NCBI GenBank assembly: GCA_963682025.1
Contig: OY821519.1
Span: 97,553,585-97,617,584 of the forward strand
Source of the DNA: Cordilura impudica
Taxonomy: Eukaryota; Arthropoda; Insecta; Diptera; Scathophagidae
Direction: 5' to 3'
Length of the DNA stretch: 64,000 nt
In this document: in pieces, positions 24,177-34,920 of the stretch
Layout of the letters: the number at the start of each line of letters is the position of its first letter
How positions within the stretch are numbered: position 1 is the first letter of the stretch
The notes under the pieces: generated by a model
Seen by the model: only the letters and a program-made list of their open reading frames with translations
What the model was told of the DNA's origin: nothing
Database searches by the model: none
Program-made: the position numbers and the translations under genes

Positions 24177-24370
24177 TTATGGTAATAGGCAATGCGATTG
24201 TTTGTGACCGATGTAACTTTGTCAGTTTTAAACCGATTTTGACCAAACATACCTCATTTGAAAGGTATTTCTTTTTAGCTGTCCATCAGATTTACAGATT
24301 TGCACCGTCTAGAATATTTGAGTAAAATTCATTTAAAGTTGCTACTAACACATACATAAAATTCAACAAA
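24177..24370 (+). mobile_element. Helitron family D, 5' fragment (copy 2)
   Basis: It matches the first half of family D (GGCAATGCGATTGTTTGTGACC, GAAAGGTATTTCTTTTTAGC, TTGCTACTAACACATACATA) and then stops. The sequence here (CAGTTTTAAACCGATTTTG) shows what the insertion site of element I at 37.4 kb looked like when empty. Confidence 0.6.
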
Positions 24371-24471
24371 TTATATAGAGTATAGTGAAAGATACTCTAA
24401 TTGGAATTGAATACAGGCTAATTCTAAATGACGTAATGTATCCATACGTTGGAACTTCCGGACATAGGCAT

Positions 24472-24738
24472 AGGTCTGGATGTTCCAACATAACAATGAC
24501 TCAAAACCCACGTCCAAAGTTGTAACCGAATAGCTACAATCTAGTTAGTGTTTTGGAATGGCCAGCTCAATTTCATAGAAAATCTCTTGATAAATACGGA
24601 CACAAAATTACACAAAATAGACAGTTTATTCAGAGTGGCAAAAAAATTTTATTCGATATCACCAACAATTTGATTGACTCCATGCCTTGGTGTTGTGAAG
24701 GAGTACTAAAAAATAATGAATACTCAAAAAAATATTGA
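24472..24738 (+). pseudogene. Tc1-like transposase, C-terminal remnant
   Basis: The frames read FQHNNDSKPTSKVV (second catalytic Asp motif of Tc1 transposases, about 24481-24525), VLEWPAQ, and a C-terminus LIDSMPWCCEGVLKNNEYSK ending at 24738. The family's usual proline-asparagine-rich DLNPIE motif has decayed (PAQFHRKSLDKYGHKI). Two in-frame stops and a frame change lie before 24550. The N-terminal DNA-binding part and the TIRs were not found. Confidence 0.65.
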
Positions 24739-25279
24739 AACCAAAATATAAAGGGAATGTTTTCAATTATTGTATAGCAAAGGCTTCCAATGTTTTGTCA
24801 AATACATTACATTTTAATATATTTTACTATTTTATTTTTTCCTTAAGTTAGGCTATTTTTTGGTATTGAGTCGTCAAAAATATATTAATTGTCCTACACT
24901 TCATATGATTCTGATTAAAAATTCTCTAATATTTAATTGAAGGTTATGGTTGTTGGCAGATAATTTATATCCGAGAACTTGAACATAACTTGCTGGTGCA
25001 GTGATCTTTAATCAAACGGTGGAAAGTAATTTGCACACATGATATTTTTGTTTATATACGACTTTTAAATAATTTTTGGATTTAATTTATTTATAATTTT
25101 TGTTTTATGTTAATTAAAAAACAAGAATTAGTATTTTTTCCATATATTTATTTATTCAAAAAAATAGAATGTGTTAATAAAAGCTGCGTTTATTCCATAT
25201 ATTTTATAGACTTTATACACATATATATAAAAAAAATTTAATTTTTCTTAATTTTTAGAAGAAAAAAAAACAACATATT
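24739..25279. other. Anonymous spacer
   Basis: No feature recognised. Confidence 0.4.
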
Positions 25280-25561
25280 TCAACTACCTTTTACTGTATA
25301 ATCTTCGACATAAACCTTATGGAATTTTTGAGGTACGTGAGTCACTCTGTCATGAATAAATAAAATTGCAATACTTACTGAGTATAAAACCGGATACAAA
25401 ACAATAATGGTTTCAATACGACGTCGCACAGTGTCATAATTTAGGCGAAGACGGTCAAATATAACTATTGTACATTTTTGACGTCGGTAAAGTTCAGGTA
25501 TTGTTGAATATGACGGTAATGGATTACTATTTCGCAAATATGGGTTATATACACGTTACAT
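25280..25561 (-). other. Unclassified open frame, possible exon
   Basis: Open for about 94 codons (just after a TAA near 25560 down to 25280), unusual for such AT-rich DNA, and with less AT-biased codons than nearby chance frames (LPSYSTIPELYRRQKC, FDRLRLNYDTVRRR). A consensus 5' splice donor, GTAAGTATT, interrupts it at about 25373-25381 on the minus strand. The tempting reading is an exon ending in ...VLYPVLYS. I find no convincing start codon or 3' splice site upstream and do not recognise the protein. It could equally be a decayed transposon frame. Confidence 0.25.
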
Positions 25562-25934
25562 GTCCAAATATATTAATATTGCATATGCATTCGAAGTGTG
25601 ATTTGTGTATATAAATATTAAACATGCAGTGATGAAATGTTAATATAAACTATTTCAAATAGGAATTACTTCGGTGGTAGATATTATTGAAAACATAACG
25701 GTAATTCTAGCACATTTGTTTTTGTTTTACAATTCTCTTTAAATATCAGACATTAATTTCTATAGTTTGAGAAAAAAATCGTGTTTTTTCTTGGAAAAAA
25801 TAATAAGAATGAAATTAAAAAAAATAAGTAAAAAAATTAAAAAGTTTAATTTCAGTAAAAAAAGTTTTGAGATAAAAATTATAAGTTACAAAATCTATGT
25901 ATAAACGATTTTATTGTAATCGTTTAAGTTTTAA

Positions 25935-26307
25935 CTAGCAGATTCCAGCCCTCGAAATTCGAGTGCAAATTCTAGGAAATTTTATTTTTTCATTAAATAA
26001 AGACCCCTAAAGGTATGCTAATCAATTATAGCCAATTCGCAAATCAACACAAAAAACCAAACCCATTTTTATTACAAACATATTAAGAAATTTAAAAACA
26101 CACACATGGCATTGTATAATTTTATGTATGTGTTAGTAGCAACTTTAAATGCAATTTACTCAAAATAAAGGAAAAAATTTAAAAATCTGTAAATCTGCAA
26201 AGCGGCTAAAAAGAAATAACTTTCAAATAATATACGTTTGGTCAAAATCGGGATAAAAAGGTAGAACAAAACATCGGTCACAAGAAATAGCCTATTAATA
26301 TTATAGA
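25935..26307 (-). mobile_element. Non-autonomous Helitron, family D, copy 3
   Basis: Minus-strand copy: CTAG at 25935-25938 (3' end, followed by T on that strand) and TCTATAATATTAATAGG ending at 26307 (preceded by A). Hairpin and length (373 bp) as in copy 1. It lies 30 bp upstream of the Tc1-like pseudogene. Confidence 0.8.
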
Positions 26308-26337
26308 TGTTGTATTTGGTAGGCAAAAGTGTAAAAA

Positions 26338-27243
26338 ATGGAGTTTGGTAAACATTGTGCTTTAATTGAAAAATATATTATTTAATAATTAGGAAAACAA
26401 GGAAAAAATCTATGAGAGAAATTGTAAAATTGATGGATTGTATTAAAACAAAGATGTTAAATGTAATTCATGTATATGTTAAGTCTGAGACAACAGATAG
26501 AAAGCGAAAAACAAGATTTGATCAACGTTTAGTCTACAATTCCAAATGTGATCCATTTCGGTCATCAGAAGAGCTGAAAAATAATCCATGTGAACCAGTT
26601 ACGAATCGCACAAAAAGAATTATATTTTAAAAAGCTGAAAAAGTACTTTTGCTGAACAATCAACAATTGGGGAAACGTGGTTTTCCGATTAAACCAAAAT
26701 AAATTTGTTTGGTTCGAATGGGAAAATGTTTGTACGTAGACCGAAAAATGCTGAATTTGATGCCAAAGACACAAAAGAAACTGTTAAGCTTGGAGGGGCT
26801 TCCTTATAATATGGGCTTCTTTTTCATCATCTGACCCCAATTTACCGGATAGATGGAAAAATTTGTGCTGTGAATAACGTTCAAATTCTAGAAAATCATA
26901 TGATTCCATATGCTGAAAAGCAAATGCCACTGAAGTGGAAATTTATGCAAGATAATAAGCCAACGCATTCATCCAAACTGGTCAAGTCTTGGTTTCAGCA
27001 GAAGGAAGTCTTTGTTATGGACTAAGCCTCTCAGTCTCCGGACTTAAATCCCATTGAGTTATTTGGAAAGTTCTAAAGAAGAATATAAGGCATTATAAAT
27101 TTAGAAACAAAACAGGCATGTGGACAAAAATTCAAGAGGCGCTGTACTCAATATCCTTGGAAGTATGTGCTAACCTCGCCGGATCCATGTATCGCAGATC
27201 GGAACAAGTCCTAAAGATGAATGGAGCTTCAACTAAATACTAA
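26338..27243 (+). pseudogene. Tc1-like transposase pseudogene (nearly full length)
   Basis: From an ATG at 26338 the decayed frames follow a Tc1 transposase from start to end. The N-terminal helix-turn-helix part (GKHCALIEKYII, then EIVKLMDC) is followed by KFNLFGSNGKMFVRRPKNAE (first catalytic region), KLGGASL and YRIDGKICAVNNVQILENHM. Next come WKFMQDNKPTHSSKLVKSW (second Asp), SPDLNPIEL (third acidic residue), and a C-terminus ending NGASTKY with a stop at 27243. Many stops (about 26388, 26628, 27023) and frame changes make it dead. TIRs were not identified. Confidence 0.8.
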
Positions 27244-27336
27244 TGTGATACAATTGATTATGAAGTTTAACTCAATTTTAAAAATTGTATTTAGTTCTCA
27301 TTATTTTTTTCAAGCTTTTTTTTTATACCCTATACC

Positions 27337-30069
27337 AGTGATTCTCAAACTTTTTCATATTGCGGCTCCCTAAATTCCGAAACAAAAGTTTCATTCCCCC
27401 CCATACAAAAAAAATTATACTATTAAAACACTATTTATCATTAATTTTGTTTAAGTAATATTTTTATTAGAAATAATAAATGAATTTAAATCAATTTTTT
27501 TAAACAAAAATTTTTTAAAATAAACTCAAAAATAATATTATATAAAAATAACTTTTACAAAAAGAATATCTAATTTTTACGATATAATAATTTAATGAGA
27601 AGGATGTGATTGCATAGTTTTACACAAATAATCAATATCGGGTGAAATTTCAGAAATACTAATTCGAAGGTTTTGTTCCAAAGAGCTCGTTGAAAGGCAC
27701 GATCTATGTTTATTTTTAAGTACTAGTAATGAAGAAAAAGCTGTTTCACAAAGATACGTTGTCGCAAAAGGCTTTAATTTTAGCAATGCCACTTTTGCGA
27801 TAGTCGGATATTCTTGCTGTCGCCTTATCCAAAATTCTGTATAACTTTTTTCATTAAACTCTAATTCAAAAGAATTATCTGATCTAATTTCAATCAATTC
27901 TTCTTGAGCTACCCAAGAAATATGATCATATTTCAATGTTTTAGCAAATGACATCCTTATCCAATCGTATTTTCGTTCCTCGTTCATGTTTGGGAAATAT
28001 TTAGCAAAAAATCTTTTAGATTCATCAATATGATTCAGTATTGTTTTTTTAATTGAATTTGATATTGATATTTCATTGGTGCAAACAAACTCATTCAGAC
28101 ATGGGAACATTTCCATATTTCCTTCGTTAATAGAGTTTGACCATGAACAAAGTTTTTGTTGAAAAGCAATAAGTTTTGTATTCAAAACTAAAATATTGGT
28201 TTCTTTTCCCTGCAGAGAAAGATTTAATTCATTTATTTTAGCAAAAAAATCTGCTAAATATGATGCTAAACACATCCAACTTTCATCACTAAAGTGCGTA
28301 GCAAGATCTGGTTTTTTATCTAAAAGAAATAATCGTAACTCATCTTTAAGTTCTAAAATTCTATTTAAAACTTTTCCACGTGAAAGCCACCTTACTTCAG
28401 TATGATATAACAAAACCTCATGCACTGATCCCACCTCCTTACATAAAATATTAAACAATCTCGAGTTTACAGCACGATTTTTTACAAAATTAACAATAGT
28501 TGTAATGTCACTCAAAATTTCACTGAGTTCGGAACACATTTGTCGAAAAACTAAATGTTCTCTGTGTATTACGCAGTGAATATGTTACGCATCTGGTGAT
28601 ACTTTTTGTACTTCTGCTTTGAATCCAGAAATTCTCCCAGTCATCGCTGCTGCACCATCTGTACACACTCCTACACATTTTGACCATTCAAGTTTATTCT
28701 CTGAAAAGAACTCATCTACTTTTACAAAAATATCAATACCTCTTGTTGAAGTTAATAGCTCCCGACAAAAAAGTAAATCGTCATGAATTTGGAAGTTATA
28801 CTGATATCTTACAAAAACCATTAACTGCGCGTAATTTGTTATATCAGTAGATTCATCAATTTGTATCGCGAAGAAGTTGCTCTGTTTAATACGAGATATT
28901 AATTGGGTTTTAATATTATATCCCATGCTATCAATTCTTCTTTTCATAGTATCGTTTGAGATAGGAATAGACTTCAAAGGATTAGCAATTTTTTCACTGT
29001 ATATAGTTTCACAAATTTTAATTGCTGCTGGTAATATAAGATCTTCTCCTATCGTATATGGTTTTTTGTTTTTTTCAATTAATAGGGCAACTTCGCAAGA
29101 TGCTTTTAGCAGGTCATCATTAAGTTTTGTATATGTTGTATGAGAACCAGTTTGTTCCTTTTTATCTGCTGCCTTTCTTTGAAAAAATTCGAGTGGCTTA
29201 CTTTGATATTCTGGGTGCAAAGTAGTTAAATGACGCAGTAGTTTTCCTGGCCTCATACTATCGTTTGATAGTTGGGTGAAACAAATTACACACATAGGTC
29301 TTTCTTGATTATTAAATGTTGACGAAATAAATCCATATTTCAAACAATCAGTATTATATTTACGATTTTTCAATTGAGGTGTATTATCTGCGGCGACTTT
29401 TCTCTTATTACCAGTTGTTAATCTCGATGTTGAAGTAGAATTTCCTGGTAAAGATGATAATTCTACTGGTTCTTGTAGATGTTCAGATGTAAGTTCTATT
29501 AATTCATGTACACTTTCATAATTTTCTCGCTCTTGAGGTATTTTTATTAGCCACTTATCCATTTTTAAACTCGTTAAAATTTTAAGAAAATAATAGTTAA
29601 ATTTATCACCTAATTAAAAGAAATAATAATAATTACCTTGAATATACAAAGAAATATAATTATTTTATAATATTTAATTATACTTTTTTTTTGCTTTAAT
29701 ATATTCACTTTTTTAACTTTTTTAATATTACATAAAAAAAAAACTGCAAAAATCGTCAATGTTGAAAGCACATCACTAAATAAAGATAAAATTTAAAAAT
29801 GTGCTTCTTTTTGCAAACTAACTAAGCCTACTGCGGAAATAAATTTTTCAATTTAATAAAACTCTAGGAAGTTAAAAAATATGCTTCTGTGTAGCTAAGC
29901 CTACTACGAAATCTAATTTTATAAAATTTAACACAGTTTAAAAATATGCTTCTGTGTAACTAAGCCTACTGTGAAATTTAATTTGAAGAAATTTATGATA
30001 TAAAAAAAATATTTTAAAGACCAAATACATAAATGTAGGGGGCCGCGGCTCACAGTTTGAGAAGCACTG
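27337..30069 (-). mobile_element. hAT-superfamily DNA transposon (2,733 bp) with intact TIRs and 8-bp TSD
   Basis: Termini CAGTGATTCTCAAACT and, inverted, CAGTGCTTCTCAAACT (15 of 16 identical), the hAT terminal consensus. They are flanked by exact 8-bp duplications CCCTATAC at 27329-27336 and 30070-30077. The other A copies show a single CCCTATAC at this point. It contains one minus-strand transposase gene with a single internal stop. Weakly similar subterminal GCGGCTCC/GCCGCGGCC stretches follow the TIRs. Confidence 0.95.
27592..29562 (-). pseudogene. hAT transposase (BED-finger, ZBED5/FAM200-like) with one in-frame stop
   Basis: A cut-and-paste transposase of the hAT superfamily. The frame runs from ATG at 29562 to the stop ending at 27592, 656 codons interrupted only by TAA at 28585-28587. 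Order: a BED-like zinc finger (CVIC...HLTTLH, residues about 89-116); an RNase-H-like fold starting with FAIQIDESTDITN (first catalytic Asp, about residue 231); CTDGAAAMTG (second Asp, about 306); an insertion region with LLYHTEVRWLSRGKVL; and the C-terminal CETAFSSLLVLKNKHRSCLS (conserved Glu and dimerisation segment). The 15 codons after the stop stay in frame (HIHCVIHREHL, a conserved motif), so one substitution probably killed the gene recently. Animal ZBED5- and FAM200-type proteins are domesticated relatives. Confidence 0.92.
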
Positions 30070-30933
30070 CCCTATACCAATATGTGGTCAGGGTATAATG
30101 TTTGTGTTGATGTTTGTAACTTCCAAAACGAAGCAGAATCACTTTCTGAGTCGATTTAGCGATGTCCGTCCGTCCTTCTGTCTGTGTGTCGATGTAAAAC
30201 CTTGTAATTAAACTAAAGGTCGCAAATATGAATATATTTTGATGCAATTTAGTGCAAAAGCTTATATTGGCTATAGGATGAACGTTATGGTGAAAATCCG
30301 TTCATGTTCAGACCTAGTGCCCATACAAATGACCCCTAGAGATCGACTTCTATTGCCATAATATCCAAATTATCATACAGACTCGTCCAAATTGGGTTTG
30401 CGTATGTTTATTGCATCCATTTATCAGTAGTCCAAAAATTAACCCTATAGGACAATTCTTAGTTATAGCCCCCATATGAAGCTGATTCTTTATTTTCACT
30501 TAAATCGATCAAAAAACAAATATTGCACAGATTTTTTTGGTTTGTTTATGTTTTTACTAAAGGTAAGTGACTTCACCAAATATTGTCCGGATCGGTCAAT
30601 TTTTCAACCTAGTACCCATATAAATATATGAACTTTTTCACATCCGAAGGCAAACAAATTAATAACAATGTCACTCAAATTTGGTTTATGCTTAGTTTAC
30701 TAGTATATATCAGAAATTAGACCTAAGAGATAGGGTCTCTAGACCGACTATAATTTGCTTACTTGTTTTTAATTGTAATTTTCATTCTACATTGGGGGAG
30801 TTAAATAATATTTCTTATGTTTCTAAACCATGCTAAGGAACTTAGTTTTTATTTATTGAAACTAGCTGTTTTACCCGGTCTTGCCCGGGATCCCAAGGCC
30901 TTTGACTTGAAAATTGATTCACCATGCTTACCA

Positions 30934-31810
30934 GGCGCTGAGTACTTAGCCCCCAATGAACAAATCCTCCAAAAAAATGAACTTTATCCACAAAAATTTG
31001 TATGGGATTGGGGAATTTGTTCATGATGAAAATATTCCCCAATGTTTACGTTTTTTTGGGGAGTAAATTCATTTTTTATTTCAATTTAAAATTTTTAGAT
31101 TTTTTAAATCAGAAGTTTTTTTAAAAGACGCTACAGCAAAAATGCTTCAAAAATAAGCCTTAAGTTTTTTTTTTTTTAAGTTTATTTATTTTGTTAACAC
31201 CAAATTTAATGGAATGGTTTGCAAATTAGAGGAATCAGAACTTTTAAAAATTTAATTACTTCATTCAATAAGTGATCATCATTGAGCAGAGACGTCATAT
31301 TTATAGAAGTTTCGAAAATGGAAAATGGATGCGACGTTTAAAATTGTGCCGCTAGGTTGCTTTAAGCCCCTGTTTATAGTATATGTATAGCAATTATTGG
31401 ACATACGTAGATAAAATTTATCATAAGACTTTTCACTGAGCTGTGTTTCGCGAGCGAGTCGCGTTCGCGTCCGCGGTGAGGCAGCCACACCCGTGCTGCC
31501 GTGCAGTTGCCGTCAACCGATTTTAATTGCCAAATTATATTTTTCAGATCATTCGGATATTTTTGCTGAGCTGAGTTCCGCGAGCGCGTCCGCGCCGCGC
31601 TTGCGCGCACCGAAATGATGCAGATTTTATGAATACAGATTTTAGTACGTTTACTGCAGGAAACATATAGAGAGCAGTATGGGGAATTTATTCATTTCTT
31701 TTGAGGACCTTTTTTAAAAAATTTGGGAAAGTTGAAGTTGTTTCCCAATTGTTTGGGGAATAAGTTTATTTTTTTTTAATATGTTCATTGGGGACTAAGT
31801 ACTCAGCGCC
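30934..31810. mobile_element. TIR element F inside Helitron E2 (877 bp)
   Basis: The inverted ends GGCGCTGAGTACTTAG... agree over about 28 bases with one mismatch. Flanking direct repeats TGCTTACCA lie at 30925-30933 and 31811-31819 (7-9 bp depending on where the TIR is taken to start). A partial copy occupies the same place in Helitron E1 (to about 53407). A 9-bp duplication would suggest a Mutator-like element and 8 bp hAT; undecided. No coding frame recognised. Confidence 0.65.
31428..31615. other. GC/CpG-rich island within element F
   Basis: About 190 bp with dense CpG (GCGAGCGAGTCGCGTTCGCG, CGCGCCGCGCTTGCGCGC) in otherwise AT-rich DNA. It consists of two related blocks, each with a CAGCTCAG-type word next to a GCGAGCG-rich string, so it looks like an internal duplication. 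The homologous place in E1 (near 52945) lacks it. Confidence 0.55.
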
Positions 31811-31869
31811 TGCTTACCATTGCAACAAACTTTGTTTATGCATGGATTATCTTGAGCATATGATGTTTA

Positions 31870-32060
31870 AAATTTACGAATTTTAGATGTTGTAGAGCCT
31901 TGGAATGTACAACATTTCTGGTTTTTCCTTCTGGTGCACTATACACTTGTCAAAGGATTGTGCTGGCTCCCAACTCTGGACCAGGCAACATATAATTGTC
32001 TATGAGAAAAACATGGAGATTCTAAGTTGATACCAGCTAACGTAAGAGATTGTCCGCTGG
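31870..32060 (-). pseudogene. Helitron Rep/helicase C-terminal remnant
   Basis: On the minus strand the translation reads GQSLTLAGINLESPCFSH then RQLYVAWSRVGS. This matches the end of the Pif1-type helicase domain of Helitron replicases (usual pattern: GQSL, then PCFSHGQLYVACSRV). Downstream the frame breaks with a stop and shift. Only about 60 residues remain. Confidence 0.7.
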
Positions 32061-33944
32061 ATTTCTAGACGCACTTGAGTTGATTCAGATATTTCCGCTT
32101 CTCTTAATAAAGCTTGTCTTGATTTGTGGGCTTCAAGACGTTATTGATTTGCTCAGATGTTTCAGCATTTCTCGACTCAGATTGCCTAACTCGTTGAGAC
32201 TCGATTCGAATTTGGATCTGATCGGGCTCTCTAGAGTTCTGTTTAGTCTAAGCCTTTTTACATTTGAGGTAGTACGGCCTATATGCTACGCTTTCATGTG
32301 CAAGTCACAATTGAAAATAGTTCTTTTTCCACCATTTTGTCTTCCAATGTAGTTAAAAAGGCGAGATGGAAATATTTGTACGAATTAACCTCATCGGAGT
32401 AATCCTACAATGGTAGTCAACCTGCATCTGTTCACCCACGAAATAAATCTGCACTAACTCATATAATAAAGAAGACAAGAGGCGAATATTCGTAATAGGT
32501 TGATTTACAATATTTATTTCATAATGGTGTATACTCAAGAGTAGTAAGTAAAGAGATTTGTGCACTAAGTTTTAGGGAAGTCCATTGAAAAATTAAAATA
32601 TGTTATCAAACACGAAAAGCGTATGTAGAAAATTAGAAAAGTGGGCGTGGCAGATAAAAGTATATGATGACCTTGCCTGGGATATGAGAATAATGTGCGG
32701 TAAATTCGAGTGAAACCCGTAAAAAACTCAAAAAAATGTGGGAGTAAAAATAGGCGTGTCCGGTAAGACAGTTTCTGGGGTATAGATCATGTGTAACGAA
32801 TTTCAGAGAAATCCGTTGAAAAGTTAAAATTTGTGTAGGGAACATATATACAAAAAAGCAGAAAATTGTATTGTATTGAATTGTATATAAAAAGTGGCCG
32901 TAAAAGTAGGCGTGGCCGATAAGATGTATATGGTGACCATCTCTGGAGTATAGAGGTCATGTGTACCAAATTTTAGAGGAATCCGTTGAAAAGTTTAAAT
33001 TTGTGTAGCGAACAAACATACAAAAAACAGAAAATGAATTGTATATAAGAAGTGGGCGTAAAAGTAGGCGTGGCTGATAAGAAGCATATATTGACCTTAC
33101 CTGGAGCACAGAGATCGTGTGTACCAAATTTCAGAGAAATCCGCCGTCAAATAAAAATTTGTATTGCGATAAAATATATCAAAAAACAGAAAATGACTTG
33201 TATATAAAAAGAGGGCGTAAAAGTAGGCGTGGCCGGTAGAAAGAATATGGATATGAATATGGAAGAATATTTGTCGATCCTGATAGTCTCTTCTGCATTT
33301 TGTGCCAAAAAATTTGAGTGAACTCTTATTAGTTCCTGAGATATTGATAAAAATGTGAAATTATTTAAAAAAATTGTATACAATTTTTTTGTATTATTTT
33401 TTTTTTTTATTAATTTTTTTAATAACAAATATTTTCTTAAGCTAAAATTGTAAAAAACATTTAATACGTTCTTATATTTTATATTTTCTAAGGCTTAAAA
33501 CGTAAAGGAAGAAGCTGATAGTCTTGTTTGCATTTCGTGATACATTTTTGGGCGAGGTGTTATTGTGTAATTAGCGTAAAATTTTAAATAAAATTTAATT
33601 ATATATTTTTTAATTTTTGCATAATGTTTACTTTTGCTATATGTGAACTTCTGCGAGAAAAGGGACCTAGTGTGTGAAAATTAAGTTTTGAGAAAAAAAC
33701 GCATTTAAAGTTTCTACACCCTATTAGGTACCAGAATCCACCGTTTTTGACACAGCCCGTTTTTGTGACACACTAGGTCCCTTTTCTCGGAGAAGGTCAC
33801 ATATATTAAATTTCAGTAATATGGAAGCTTCCCATTTTACCTGAAGTTATTTTATTGCAATGAACTTTTGCTGGTTATAGAGTAAAATATTTACAAAAAT
33901 TCAAATTTAAACAAAAAACCTAGTGCACGAAAACTATTCAACAG

Positions 33945-34355
33945 TTGTTTAATGTTTTTCTCATAATGTTTAAATCGAAAGCAGTGGTTTGGAAAAAATT
34001 GTGTTTTTTTGTGTTTACCATGACAACGTTTATATTGAAGTGCTGTAATCCTTTTAGTAAATCGGGACATTCTAAATGTGTAAAGAGCCTAACAAGAGTC
34101 CAGGAGTGGATGTCCATAAAGTCCATGTCCCATAAAGTTTGTTGTACGTGCAGACTTCGCCTGTTGAAATTGAAAAACCATAGTGTGCTTGTACCATCCA
34201 AGAAATTTCTGGACCGTTTACGGAAGCGGTTGTGATAGACAAATTAATCGAACCCCTACCATATTTGGAACACCTATCAAAAAGGAAATCAAAACTTAAA
34301 GTGAAAATTTATTCCGAAGACCGAGAATTTGTTATTGAAAATATTTACAATTCAT
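33945..34355 (+). pseudogene. Transposon protein N-terminal fragment with zinc-binding-like CCNPF...H...CCTC pattern
   Basis: From about 34018 the frame reads MTTFILKCCNPFSKSGHSKC, then VKSLTRVQEW, and HKVCCTCRLRLLK. The spacing of Cys/His (CC-NPF, H, C-x-x-C) resembles a small zinc-binding domain at the start of proteins found in arthropod and hydrozoan transposons. After a stop at 34233-34235 the adjacent frame stays open (VIDKLIEPLPYLEHL ... IYNSLIA), probably the continuation after a frameshift, and ends at about 34354. Assignment rests on my recollection of the pattern only. Confidence 0.4.
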
Positions 34356-34382
34356 TAATCGCATAAGTTTGTAATATATATA

Positions 34383-34742
34383 TCTATAATATTAATAGGC
34401 TAGGCGATTTTTTGTGACTGATGTTTTGTTCTACCGTTTTATTCGGATTTTTACCAAATGTATATTATTTGAAAGGTATTTCTTTTTAGCCGTTTTGCAG
34501 ATTTACAGATTTTTAAATTTTTTCCTTTATTTTGAGTAAATTGCATTTAAAGTTGCTACTAACACATACATAAAATTATACAATGCTATGTGTGTGTTTA
34601 TTAAATTTAATAAAAATTAGTGTTTTTGTGTTGATTTGTGAATTGGCTATAATTGATTAGCATACTTTTAGGGTCTTTATTTAATGAAAAAATAAAATTT
34701 CCTAGAATTTGCACTCGAATTTCGAGGGCTGGAATCTGCTAG
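34383..34742 (+). mobile_element. Non-autonomous Helitron, family D, copy 4
   Basis: TCTATAATATTAATAGGC start (A before), CTCGAA/TTCGAG hairpin, CTAG end at 34739-34742 (T after). 360 bp; inserted in element J. Confidence 0.82.
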
Positions 34743-34920
34743 TGTAAAATAAATACTTTTAACTCCTTTTGTCTAAAATAATATATGTATTTAATATCAC
34801 CCAAATAAGTAAAAAAAAATATATAAAATTTTTTCAAACAATTTCACAATTTTATCAATATCTCAGGAACTAATAAGAGAGCTCACTCAAAATTTGTGGC
34901 ACAAAATCCAGAGATATAAC

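Larger units (their letters stand above)
27326..30768 (+). mobile_element. Family A, copy 7, split by a hAT transposon
   Basis: The 5' end (ATACCCTATAC, 27326-27336) is followed by the hAT element. The A sequence resumes at 30070 with the duplicated CCCTATAC and then CAATATGTGGTCAGGG. The core has GTCCGTCCGTCC near 30165, and the 3' end (GGTCTAGAC...CTTGTTTT) is at about 30768 with only half of the palindrome intact. Confidence 0.75.
30862..33241 (-). mobile_element. Helitron family E, copy 2 (5'-truncated), with helicase remnant
   Basis: Minus orientation. The 3' terminus CTAG is at 30862-30865 (T next), preceded by an ACCCGG...CCGGG hairpin (about 30875-30892). It is an inverted homologue of 50498-53481: shared blocks include GCTTTCATGTGCAAGTCAC (32300), AAAGGCGAGATGG (32357), and several 150-160 bp tandem units with GGCGTGGCC (32640-33235). 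A helicase remnant lies at 31870-32060 and a separate TIR element at 30934-31810. The 5' TC end is missing. Confidence 0.7.
33242..34920 (+). mobile_element. Element J: DNA-transposon remnant with inverted ends
   Basis: The stretch around 33290-33400 (TTAGTTCCTGAGATATTGAT) recurs inverted at about 34805-34912. Between them are a small hairpin (arms near 33652-33677 and 33765-33792, containing GACCTAGTGTGT), a short coding remnant (33945-34355) and Helitron D4 (34383-34742). Ends and superfamily are uncertain, and no TSD was confirmed. Confidence 0.45.

Noticed and set aside
28196..29143. Plus-strand frames at 28196-28405 and 28877-29143
   Set aside because: They are antisense shadows of the hAT transposase gene.
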